DNA of 64,000 nucleotides from Whitmania pigra (Eukaryota; Annelida; Clitellata; Hirudinida; Haemopidae): NCBI GenBank assembly GCA_021613335.1, contig JAJTWR010000329.1, positions 519,001 to 583,000 of the forward strand, read 5' to 3'. Shown piece by piece: positions 46,026 to 57,075 of this stretch (position 1 is its first letter; each line of letters starts with the position of its first letter). The notes under the pieces were generated by a model. It saw only the letters and a program-made list of their open reading frames with translations, ran no database searches and was not told where the DNA came from. The position numbers and the translations under genes were made by a program.

Positions 46026-46177
46026 CACCATGTTGGATTGCTTCTTGGAAAAAATCGACAAATTCTGGAGATATCCATGAAAATCGAAGACGATTCTAGG
46101 AAATGTGGGGGAACTCGACGACATTTTCTGCTAAACTGACGGACGACCGTAGCAACAAGTAGAACGAAGGAGGCCAT
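46026..46177 (-). CDS. Possible first exon of a small secreted protein
   Basis: An ATG at 46177 opens 50 codons with a hydrophobic start (MASFVLLVATVV), then a basic, Cys-containing segment, and ends in a consensus donor (GTGAGT at 46025). This is the pattern of a signal-peptide exon of a short secreted peptide. No downstream exon in the right phase was found, and chance is a real alternative. Confidence 0.22.
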
Positions 46178-49100
46178 GAAAAAGAAGCTGCTCTCGAGGT
46201 TTGTGTTGTTTTTGTTGCGTTGCCAAGGAAGTCAATATGGCGGTTTCTTTTTTTGTTTTAGAGGTTCGTGATTCTCAGTGAAGGTTACGAAGTGGGAGAA
46301 TATTTTTGCATTTTGAGGAGATTCATTGCTTGAAATGCTTTCCAGGAAGTGGATTTGGTGCAACTCAGGAGCTTTAATGGAGGAGTGCACACAAATGATT
46401 TATTCAGGCGCAGTGGCCGCAAATAACTTTAATTCCTGATCAACTTCAACTTAATGCAACAAAATCGTTTTGTATCTCCATCACTTGATAACATATAACA
46501 TTCGCGGGGTACAAAAAAACAAATATTTAAATTAAAAGAGCGAAGTAATGTCAACAATACTTTTCACTGCCGCAATTCAATATCAATTAAAATAAATTAA
46601 ATATCATAAGTTAATTATTTTGATCAACAATTGCACTCTTATCTCTCTCATGATGGAATCACAATCAAAACCTTAACATAGATTTTGCAACTGTCCTTTC
46701 GGAGTGATCCAATTCATCGTGCATGCGTCATCTGCTTGAAGTCTAAAGTAAATTACGAAGGGTGTGAGATGAAAGTATCTTCCATTTTAATACAATTGAA
46801 TGTCAGATGAAAGATACTCGTATCAAGTAAAGAATGTAATCGTCCGCCTGTTATGAAGCTGTTGAGCATCAATATCATCATCGTCATCATCATCACTATT
46901 TCCTTTATCATTGCTGTTGATATTCTTTTTATTATTTAGAAATATTATCATTTATCATTTTTAACTTTTTGTATAGTTGTTTAATCTTTCAAGAATATTA
47001 TTTTTCGAGATTAAGCTTTTCAGCTTTGACAAATTCCTTCAAATTTCGCAAAACGTCAACTGACATTTCGGGATAAATCGGAAAAAATAACTGAAAAATG
47101 TGTCGCCGTGGCCCAGTAGCGGATCTGAAGCTTTGTAAATTACTATTAAATCCCTCAGATAATAAAAAAGTTTCTGCCGCACACGAGGTGCTCATAATTC
47201 TTGATTAAGCCTTTGAAGTTGAGAGATGTTCGAAGGACCGAAGTCTAAATCAACAGCAGAGTCCCAAAACTTTTCTTTGAAAAGTTCATTAACTTCTCTT
47301 CTCTGCTACGTCGCCCTTGTCTTTCTGCTCTGGGTGTCCACGGAATTTGAACTCACGTGATAACTCCCAGAAGGTGCTGTCAGAAGACCTGATGGTTTCC
47401 CGAAACGCGAAGGAAGTGCCTTTCTCTCATCTCTAGGGAGCTCATGAGATGTTTCGAGCATTTGCAATCTAATGGCGCTTGTGTTGGTGATAAGGTCTGA
47501 TTAAAAAGCTTTTGAAATTTTAGAATTGGTTTTTTAACCAAAAAAGTTCTTTATGGTCACCATATCTTGTCTCTCATTTCTGTTCACTGCACTTTGAAGG
47601 AATCAGAAAAGAAGCACTAAGATAATATAAGGCATAAAAATCGAAATGATAAAAACGCCTTATTTATAAAATTATTATAAAAATAAAAATTTAATCTACT
47701 TAGCAATAAAGATGGAATGGTATTATTTAGAAGATGTGTGGAAGAAAGGCTTCGGGGTGTTGAAAGAACATAAAAAAAATTGTTCTTAAATAAAAACCAA
47801 TAGCTGGAGATCTGATATTTTCAAATGACACAGCGCAAATGCAAAAGAATGAATTCAGGCAAATGATTTTCATATCGAAGTTTGGAAATCGAATGACAGA
47901 TGCGGAAGAGAAAATAATTACAAGTGTGAAGACTGCAATTTTTGTAAAATTCAAACAATGCAAAAAATAAAAATTTTTTTCAAAATCTCCTGTTAAAGCT
48001 AAAAACATAATATTGAGAAAAAGGTCTTTCCAAATGCTTTTTTAAAAAAGATGTTGACTGGTCTGTATCTTTTTTGCTGAGGTTGGTCGTATTAGTGGCT
48101 ATTTAGCCCTTCGATCGGTTAACTAAATAAACAAATAAAGCATTCATACATCAATTGTATCAAATTTTGTAGAAATTATTTTGAATTGGTAGAATTGATT
48201 CGCAAGTCTTCTTATTCAAGAAGCTTTTGAAAAAATTGATACTTCAATACATTGAAAACTGTGTTTACGCTAGACTTTAAACTTCCTGTTTAGTCCTGTT
48301 TCGCGAAAAGTCACTGGCTGTCGTTTAAAAAGAAATTTGAGGTAATTTCCTATCATGAAAGGACTAGTTCTCTCTCAAAAGTTAGCAATGACTTTAAAGT
48401 TACGGGACATCAGACATAGAAAACCCTTTCTACGCCCTAATTAGGATGATTTATTTGTCCAATCAAAAAGAAATTTTTGCACAAGTGTGTAACATCACAA
48501 CGTGCATATAAATTCCAAATTTGGCTTTTATCTGTTCGGTATTTTAGGAGTTATGTCTATGGACATAAAATCTTGTTACATATTATAAGCTAAATTTAAA
48601 AGGCGCTTGTAACCATTTTACGCGCACTGTGAGACATAACAATTTTACAACAACCAATGGGTGGCTGGAATCATTCAATAAAAGAAATAACTCTCGAATG
48701 ATGAGAGTAGTATAGTGCCTGCGAACACTTCCAGATGGGAAACGCAGGATTTCATATCTTTGTAAAGACTACTCCACGAAAGGCGTCTTCACCTGTGATG
48801 AAACTGCACTTCTCTATAAGTGACTGCCATCCAAATCATTAGTTACGAAAAAAAGACACGGAAATAAGAAAAACAAAAAAAAACGGCAAAGTTAAGGAAC
48901 AAACTAATACACAAAGTTTTTAAATAAATTGTAATAGCTGAGTATTTTCTTTTCATGTCTTGTCTACAAATGTGGCAAATTCTCTTCTAATTATCGATTT
49001 TCATGGGTTTGCTATTTCGCATGGTTTAACTTGATTTATGGCATATCACAAACTTTCATATAAGGCAAAACTGCTCAAGAGGTCATATTTTGTTGCAAAG

Positions 49101-51460
49101 CAAAAGTGTCCCTATTATCATTTTTTACTCTTTATTGTTGTTTCTTATACGTCCTATTACCTTAGAGTAGGTCACTTGCAAATTTAATGATGTACAAACT
49201 TGTTCATATGAAAATTCTCCCCTTGAAGACTCTCGAATGAGATTTCGTCGATCTTTCTCCGATAGTTTTATTGATCTTCTCCTAAGAATTTTCTAACCAT
49301 ATTTTTCTGGATTTCTCAGGGAGCTCTCGCCGATAGTTTTAGAGTGATTAAGCTTATTGGAATAGTCGGGGAAATAATGTGCCTTATTATTTGGACAGAG
49401 CTGGACTACCTGCTCAATTTTAAATCCGTTATTGGTTGTACTGCAACACCGAGTCAACGCGCCGGAGTAGCCAGGACCAGCCGAGGCACTTAGTTTACAA
49501 ACATAGCTTTACATCAAATTCCTCCGCTGGAAGATCTAGAAAAATCTTAGAAATTGATGACGAGCCAACAAAGTGGCAGCTGTATACTTAAATCAGACAA
49601 AATTTTAGATATAATTTTATAATCTTAGGTATAAGATTCGTATATAAGAAAGTTATGCATAAAATTGTGGTGCTCCTAAAGATATGGAAGGAAGAGAAAA
49701 TTTTAATAACTGGAATCTGATAAAAGATAGCTTAAAGAAATGATGGCCTTAGACCAGTCCATACAATGGACTTTTTATAGGGCACCCAAAACTTTCCTCG
49801 ATTAAAGTGCCAAAAACCTGTCTCAATTTTCTTCAGGGAGCATTCATTTATCCAAGATTTGGCCCATTTATTAACCTAGATAAATAAATTAAAAAACTAA
49901 AATTTTAGATTTTTTGGTCAAACTGTGTCCGAAATGTGGGTCGTTGAACTTTGGCCAACACCCCCCATGGTTGAGAAGCTGTAAGTTTAGTTCTAGAGCA
50001 CCTAGAAAGATAATATCTACATACAATTAAAAATATTTGAATGCTCTATTTGGGCAATATACTTAAATAATTTTATTTATAATATTTAACGAAATATGTT
50101 TATTTAAAAATTTAAATTCGGTTTAAGGTAAGTTCGTACAAAAATTATTTTTTTGATTTTACATCACACTACATATGTAGAATATTATAAAGGATATATA
50201 ATACAAAATTTAGAGTGATACAAACACACAAATAATGATAAAAGAACACCCACCATTTCTGCAAAAAGCGATTGTGGCATTGTCAGAGTTCGGCGACATT
50301 AAAGTTGTCATAAGCTATATAGTTTAGACACATACATATTTACTTACATACTTACTTATTAGTTGGCAGATTTCAGCATGCCTTGCGCATACGTTTCCAC
50401 TGCTTTCATTTCTCCCCATATATTTTATTCAAAAAGAGCTCCGCAGACCTTCCTGTGTCAGCCGGTGGACATTGGACGTGAGTTGCTGCCAACAATCGAG
50501 AAGTCAAACTAATACGCAAAACCTGATGAAAAAATAAGATGGGAAATGCTTTGACAACCAATCTGTGTGAAACACGGATAGCTTCTTGATTTCCCTACTG
50601 TTAACTAAAAACTCAAAAGTTACATGATAACACTACTTGCTTAATTTCCTATATTTTTAATAAATAAACTTGATATCAAATTTCGTAGCAAATTGTTTTT
50701 GTCCTCTGAATGAAGAATGCTTTGTCATTTTGAATAATGCGTTGCTTACATAAGGTTATTGCTATGTATGACATTTACTCCTAAAAATAATACTCACAAA
50801 TTTTAAGGTATAACTTCGTTCTAACGTTGACAAATAAATTCAAGCAATAAACAACCACTTTACATAGTTTGGGTAATGGAAGCTAGATTAACTATAGATG
50901 TATTTGTACCTGCTCATAATCAATGGTACATAAAGCTTGAGTATTTGGTCCCATGTTTGCTAATTAGAAAGAAATCTCAAGCATAAATATGCTCATAAGT
51001 ACAATACATTTTCAACAATAATTCAGGATCCAGAAAAACCAAAACAATGACCTGAACAATGACAAAACCTTCTGTGTACATCACAAGTGTCATACTAACC
51101 AACTGGAAACAAAAAGCTCTAAATACCACCAATGCTATTTAAATGCGGTTAATTGAGGTCAATCATTATAAGATTTAATTTTCCTGTTGAGACCACTGCT
51201 GTCATACATCAAGTGCTTTATTCTAGTGAAAATGTTGCAACAACTTTTTCAACAATTTATCATTTCCAATGGCCAATTTCAATATAGATGCATGAGAAAA
51301 ATTGCTTGCAGTGAGATGTCCACAAAAAAAAAACACAAAAAAAAAGTGCAGTCACACATTTGGTCAATGTGAATGCAATGCTGGAAATACTAAAAGAAAT
51401 GACAAAAATGCAACTATTTGATGTTTGAAGTGGAGTTATTGAGTAAAAATAACAGAGCAT
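46178..51460. other. Long gene-poor stretch (about 5.3 kb)
   Basis: No exon could be supported on either strand. Base composition from about 48.0 to 50.9 kb is less simple-repeat rich than elsewhere and reads like old, decayed transposon sequence (scattered GC-richer patches, no long frames). Short frames such as 47727-48008 (minus) have no recognisable domain. Confidence 0.45.
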
Positions 51461-52462
51461 TCAATCAAGACTAGGTGGGCATTTTGTCGAAGTGACTTTT
51501 TGTGCACTGTGCTTGAAACCATCTGGATCCTCACAAATGTGAACCACAATGCTTGGGGAAGTTGGAGATGCAGCCTGAACCTCATGCTCTCTCCCTGCAA
51601 TTTCATATCTTATTGCAAACTATCGTTTCTCTATCAGATAATGTAACGCAAATATAGTATGTCGAAACGCTTTCTAAAAATTATTGTTATTGCTAAGAGA
51701 GCCAGAGATACTAATGCCCCTCGGTAATTTAATAAGCAAAAAATTATATGAGAGTAAGTAACTAAATTAGATATTAAATTAACTAATTGGAGACCTGGAG
51801 CCAGATTGGTGATAGCAGAAATGAGATCATAATTGATAGTGGGCTCCTTCTCCAAATGTGCTTCCCAACCAACAGGAGGAGAAGATGGAGGAGATATGAG
51901 GAACTGTTTGTAGGGTTTGGGAAGTTCAAGAAATGTGGATGATGCAGATGACTCTGGAGGCTTAACATAATTAAATGACATTAGTTAGAAAACTCTACCA
52001 ACTTTCATACCAGAAAAGTTTTGTTCAATGCAATTGTGAAACCACTAAGATTAAATGAACCTTTGCAAAGAAGCAATTAATGTGTGAACCAAAAAATTCA
52101 ATCCCATGCAGTTTAATTCTTGCAGTAGTTGCTGAGGCAGTTGATCCCAGGTTAACTCTTGCCCGGTTGAATGAGTGCAGATATTCAAAAGTTGCTGATG
52201 AACTCAGCTGGTAAAACATTTCTTCAAACTGTCCCTTCAATTTTATGGAAATTTACTCATCAATATAGCTGCATAAAACTATTTAATCTGAGAACATGTT
52301 AAATGTGCAAACTTTTACGCTGTCATCTGTGTAAACAACTTCTGGTACCCCAGTTACTATAAGACTCTTCGGTAAATCATCATCTAACTCTTCATCGTGA
52401 ACTTGCTCGTTAATATAAAATTCATTTATTTCATTAATGATGATGTCTTCAATCTCGCTCAT
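51461..52462 (-). CDS. RCAN: Regulator of calcineurin (calcipressin/RCAN), complete
   Basis: A 207-residue inhibitor and modulator of calcineurin in four exons: 52462-52313, 52234-52061, 51960-51795 and 51594-51461. All phases agree. After an acidic N-terminus, an RRM-like domain (about 33-107) carries SLIVTGVPEVVYTD and SATFEYLHSFNRARVNL. The family signature FLISPPSSPPVGW is present (F128 to W140), followed by NYDLISAITNLAPG. The C-terminal calcineurin-binding segment SPSIVVHICE (PxIxIT-like) is encoded by the last exon. RCANs bind calcineurin in the cytoplasm, and phosphorylation of the two serines in the SP repeats alters inhibition in other animals; both SPs are kept here (S131, S134). 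The start is the first in-frame ATG. The gene lies 483 bp downstream of SDR39U1 on the same strand. Confidence 0.95.
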
Positions 52463-52944
52463 AATCACAAACTATCTCTTGGGGCAATTAAAGAAATTAC
52501 GATCAACGAGATCCCATCTTATTTACGATCGCAGGGTGATTCTAATTCCAAAACGATGAAATTATAATCACCTTTAAGCTATTTAATGATTCTTTTGTCA
52601 GAAAAACTTTCTAATTCACTTAATTCAAAGGAAATATATTATAATTATAAGGGTTTTCGTTTTTTTAAAGACAATGTTTCGTATAATAGCAGTGGCCCAA
52701 ACGGCAAATGAATCCCGCAGATTGGTGCACTGCTTCAGACACGATTACAAATCACGACCGATTCTGTGATTGAAGAATCAGTCGCCACACATCCAAAAGC
52801 GTTGTACTGTACCAGGACAACTAGACTGGAAATTAATGACACTAATTGTTGATTCGAAAATACAATACATGTTCAAAGTTGTTGTCAGAGATTCAAACCC
52901 ACTATACAACAATTATTAACATTATAAATAATAGATTTTGCATA

Positions 52945-54240
52945 TTAAAATAATCTTGCAAATTCTGCTGCTGCAATCCTAATATCAGGATATTCAAATT
53001 TATAGCCCAATTCCAAAGTCCTTTTGGGATAAACATTTTGTCCCTTGGTTATAGCAGCAGCTCTTTCCTCCCCATAAACAAGTTTCATGGCCCTTTCAGG
53101 AATAGTCAGAAATGAAGGTTTTTTGAGAGCTTTTGCAAACACTTCAGTAAATTCTTTGTTAGTTATAGCCTGTGGAGCAACTGCATTCAGCACACCCTGT
53201 AACATAAATCAAGTAGAATAATCAAAAGACAACATTAAATAAAAGTACATTCACAACATACAGAAACATTTTCATTTTCAACAGCATAAACAAATATTCC
53301 TGCAGCATCTTCAACATGAATCCATGGAAACCACTGGTTGCCTGAAGCAATCTTCCCTCCAATTCCGCACATGAACGGCATTATCAGCTGCTGAATCGTG
53401 CCTCCATGTCTTCCAAGAGCGATGCCTTCAAAGGAAACTCAAAAATCAACAATGGCAAAGAGATAAAAGAAGAACTTACCAATTCGCACCACAGCATGTC
53501 TGACAGAAGAATCAGTTATTGCTGCATTTTCCCATTTTGTACATAGTTCTGCCAAAAAATCCCCTTTTCCTCCAACACTGTTTTCATCATATTTGATTGT
53601 TTCACTTGGAGGATAATAACCTATAAATGTTTCATTGATGCTTAGTTTGTAGGTACTTATCTTGTTAGTTTTGCTATCATTAATTCAAAATAGTCACCAA
53701 TAGCAGACGATGAAACCCACACTTTAGGTTTGACTTTTGTCTGAGAAATCAACTCAGCTAAAAACTTTGTTGTCCCAACCCTACTTCCTTCTAAAGATTC
53801 CTTAAAAGATTGGTTCCATCTGAAAAAGTCATTTGATAGGAAAAATAAGAATTTGCAAATGAATAGATTTTTTTAAATGTCACCTCTTTGCTGGATTCAT
53901 CAAATTTTCTCCTGCTAAATTCAAAACAGCTTCACAATCTTCAGGCAAACCATATTTCTGTAGGTTAACCTAAAAAAAACAAACCCTGACATCCTTAGCG
54001 CAATTTTACTTTGCAATGACGGTGTGCGACTTTATCTCAATGTTGAACACTTACCCAAGAAATTTTATTAGGACCTTCGGTGCGAGAAATCGTAACCACA
54101 GAGTGACCCTTTTGGAGCAACTTTTGACTAATATGACTTCCTATGAAACCCGATCCACCTCCTGTAAATTAAATAATGTATCATTTTAATAAAAGTTTAA
54201 TATAAGTTCTGAAATTAGACTGACCAATATAAACTCTCAT
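52945..54240 (-). CDS. SDR39U1: SDR39U1-type epimerase-family oxidoreductase, complete
   Basis: An atypical short-chain dehydrogenase/reductase of 295 residues, near the usual length of about 295. Seven exons: 54240-54225, 54161-54055, 53969-53884, 53819-53698, 53620-53480, 53425-53262 and 53196-52945; the sum is 888 bp and all phases agree. The Rossmann dinucleotide motif GGGSGFIG is at residues 6-13. Family landmarks are NLAGENL (exon 3), SRVGTTKFLAELI and VWVSSSAIG then YYPPSE (exons 4-5), GxGGKIASGNQWFPWIHVED (exon 6) and the C-terminal VAPQAITNKEFTEVFAKAL with RTLELGYKFEYPD. NADP(H) binding is expected from the family, while the physiological substrate is unknown. The tiny 16-bp first coding exon is supported by a start ATG and phase. 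It starts head-to-head with the DCX gene. Confidence 0.95.
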
Positions 54241-54712
54241 GGCTCACCGATAACCTCCAACAATACAGAGAAATTTTAATAAACAAACCTGGAGTTATTA
54301 CCAAAATGAGATTTTTATGTAAAAGAAATTTGTACACAAATGGTTGTTTTACTTCATTTAAAAAATATTTTCTAAAATATATAAAAACAAATATTTATGA
54401 ACTGTTGAACATCCACTAATTGTTCATAAGGTATGAAGATAATGAAGATTAGTAGATTAGTAGAGTGCATTATTTCGTAAAATAATGTCAATGTTATGTT
54501 ATCTAAAAATATTAATTTTGACACTTAGTAAGTATATAATATTAACAAATCACGCGCAAATGACTTTTGTTTGAAAAATCTGACGTCATATTCCACTGTA
54601 CGAGAACAATATTTACGAATTCCTAATTAAACATCTTCCAAAAGTCGTGTAGATTAAACAAAGTTGAAATTGAATTAATATTCTTAAAACCGCAAGACAG
54701 TTGAAAGCGATC
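54241..54712. promoter_or_regulatory. Shared 472-bp divergent intergenic region
   Basis: This region separates the start codons of the SDR39U1 gene (minus) and the DCX gene (plus). It must contain both 5' UTRs and the promoters, unless untranslated exons lie further out. TATA-like AT-rich sequence is everywhere, so no specific core element can be named. Confidence 0.5.
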
Positions 54713-55829
54713 ATGGAAAGAGGGGATCCGTCACTCACTCGTTCTAGGATGAACGATGAAAAGCGCAGAGGGAAAAAAATAACGCTGTTGCGAAATGGAA
54801 ATCAGGACTTCAAGGGCAATATGATCGTAGTGAGTGAAAAGAGGTACCCCAAGTTTGACCTCCTCATGGACGAAATTGCCAAGATGAAAGTCAGCAGATT
54901 GCCAGACCGAAATGCCACCTCCTTGTTAGGGACAAGGTATTTAGTTACGACGGATTCACCTGTTTATTTATATGCTATGTCTCAAATATCAACTTATTAA
55001 ATGATTAATCTTTGTGGTAAATAGGTACATATACAGCGAAGAAGGAGAATTGATTACTTCAGTCCAGCAGCTCGTAAACGGCAAGAAGTATATTTGCTGC
55101 GCCACTCCATTCATCAAAGGCAACCTCTTTCCTTGGAGATCCTCTCCTATGCTATCAAAAATTGTATCAAATGATTCCAACTCAAAAACCATCTTCATCA
55201 TCTTAGCAGGTCCTAGGCCACGGACAATCGCTTGCCTACTGCTAATGAGGAAACTAGATATCTCTTTTGAAAAACTCATGAACTCAATTGGAGAATTTCT
55301 AAATATTATGCCAGAGAAGATCCAAGCCATCGTAACCACGACCAACGTCAAGGTTTTACGATATCCATTGTTGATCATCTTATAGATGGAATTACGGTTG
55401 CAGATAATTAAATAGAAGCTCGACTGATATTTGTGTGCATTCGTGTTTATTCTCTGTCGGTAGAACTAATGAGCCTTTTGATAACTAATTACTGAACATC
55501 TTCCAGTTTGCATTCATATTTGAAAAATTTTCACTTGTATTTTCCTTTCAGGTCACAAACGTGTCTCAATTTTTTGAGGATCAGAATTCGGTGTTTGTAA
55601 TTTTTATGAACAACAGAAGATCTAATGACGAACTAATGCTATCAGCTCAAGGTTGGTTTTAGAACTATGGACTATTACCGATAAAGAAAAATTTATTGAA
55701 CAAAAAATAACAATAATTTGTTAATCTTTTATTTAACAAATCAAGCAAATAATTTGTTTTGCAGAAATGGAATTCATCAATTCAACTCTAATTTCTCAGC
55801 AGAAGGAAAGGAAAGAACAGCCCGTCTAA
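54713..55829 (+). CDS. Small doublecortin-domain protein (two DCX domains)
   Basis: A 238-residue protein in four exons: 54713-54936, 55025-55352, 55552-55651 and 55765-55829; all phases agree. Doublecortin domains bind microtubules. The first domain (about residues 17-105) has KKITLLRNGNQDFKGNMIVV, FDLLMDEIAKM and YIYSEEGELITSVQQLVNGK. The second (about 130-215) has FIILAGPRPRTIACLLLMRK, SFEKLMNSI and VTNVSQFFEDQNSVFVIF. There is almost nothing beyond the two domains except a charged tail, as in small DCX or DCDC2-type proteins of cilia and neurons. The second domain looks divergent: the usual basic residues are fewer and the usual TLDG turn reads TTTN. ATG 54713 is the first Met in frame. 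An AATAAA lies 70 bp after the stop. Confidence 0.88.
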
Positions 55830-55898
55830 TTCGACCATTTGAAGTTTCTTGAAACATTTGGATTTACTCTTTAAAAATGCCCCGATGATATAATATGA

Positions 55899-55904
55899 AA
55901 TAAA
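55899..55904 (+). promoter_or_regulatory. Polyadenylation signal AATAAA
   Basis: Canonical hexamer 70 bp after the DCX-gene stop codon. Confidence 0.6.
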
Positions 55905-56377
55905 TGCAATATTATGTAACCGATTAATAAGTTATGGCCACGTAATGTTGCAATCGCTGATACTAAACCACCGATTTTTACATTTTGGAGATTGATTGCA
56001 GTAAAAAAGAGAAAAGATTTATTCGCTGTTTAGCGAAGCCAAAAAAAGCAGTAGAATTTTCCTATTAAAATTGTAATATATTAAAATTTCAAATCAGATT
56101 TAATTTAAAATTTTTGAATGTATTTGTCGTTGCGTTGGATAGATCTCAGAATTCAAATTTCAGCAAGTTAAATCAAGTGAAAAATGTAGAGAGCTAATAA
56201 ATATAAATTTAAATATACGAGCATAAAAATATGTAAAAAAACATGTAAAAGCATAATACATTAATAAATTTAAATTTAAATGTGTAAAAAAAATTTTTAA
56301 AGTTAAGTGCTGAGATAAAAGACGGAAAGACGTATCCTACTCAGTTCCTGTGTGATTAAATTCATAAGAAATGACAC

Positions 56378-56614
56378 TTAAATTAGCCCAACAAATACTA
56401 AGCCTATCAGATATTTAATTTCAAACAAACTTTGCAGCCAAGCTTTTTTCCCCGACAGAAATCTCGTTTTTGCTCTAGATTTCAGCAGCTTGGCCAGTCG
56501 TTGTCCAAGCTCCCCACAAGTAACTTCTGTTGCCGCCGTTTTAACTTCTGTGTTCGGTTTAACTTTTTTCGTTAACGGAGCATCCGCTGGAATAAAGCTG
56601 GATATTTTTTTCAT
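56378..56614 (-). CDS. Possible small tail-anchored protein
   Basis: A 78-codon frame with a true ATG at 56614. The product is basic (many Lys and Arg), with a hydrophobic C-terminal end YLIGLVFVGLI that could be a tail anchor. The codon composition is less AT-biased than the surroundings. There is no domain match I can recognise, no splice evidence, and it may be a terminal exon or chance. Confidence 0.3.
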   Translation of the reverse strand: MKKISSFIPADAPLTKKVKPNTEVKTAATEVTCGELGQRLAKLLKSRAKTRFLSGKKAWLQSLFEIKYLIGLVFVGLI

Positions 56615-56775
56615 TTTTGAAGCTGGGTCGTCTCTTTATAATAATTTTTATTGAAAAAGCTCAAAAACATGTAATAAGTTTATTTCGCCATCGACGAGTA
56701 GAAACATGAACTATAGATATGTTCAAGTTATAATTAAATTAATGACATATTTATGGTACGCAATTCTAACATTTG

Positions 56776-56985
56776 AATATGATTATTAATATTAATGTGA
56801 ATAATAGCAAATTGATATATAATAGATCATATAGTCAGTTACAACTTGAAAAGCCATAAGAATATTATTATTATATATATATATAAATATGATTAATAAT
56901 ATTAATGTGAATTATAGCACATTGATATAATAGATCATATAGTCAGTTACAACTTGAAAAGCCATAAGAATATTATTATTAAATT
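56776..56985. repeat. Tandem duplication, about 110-bp unit, two copies
   Basis: Both copies contain ATAGATCATATAGTCAGTTA and CAACTTGAAAAGCCATAAGA and are nearly identical, so the duplication is recent. Confidence 0.93.
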
Positions 56986-57075
56986 AATTTAAATTAAAAA
57001 TTCACAAAATTCTGGAGAAAAAGATAAAAAGCACTGATCCTAATCATAACGAAAGTCTTCTCTATGAACAACTTC

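Larger units (their letters stand above)
55830..57075. other. Intergenic between converging genes
   Basis: AT-rich. It contains a tandem duplication of about 110 bp at about 56776-56985 and one small minus-strand ORF (56378-56614), listed separately. Confidence 0.55.

Noticed and set aside
47727..48008. 93-codon minus-strand hydrophobic ORF
   Set aside because: AT-rich frame with Phe, Ile and Leu enrichment expected by chance; no domain, no splice context.
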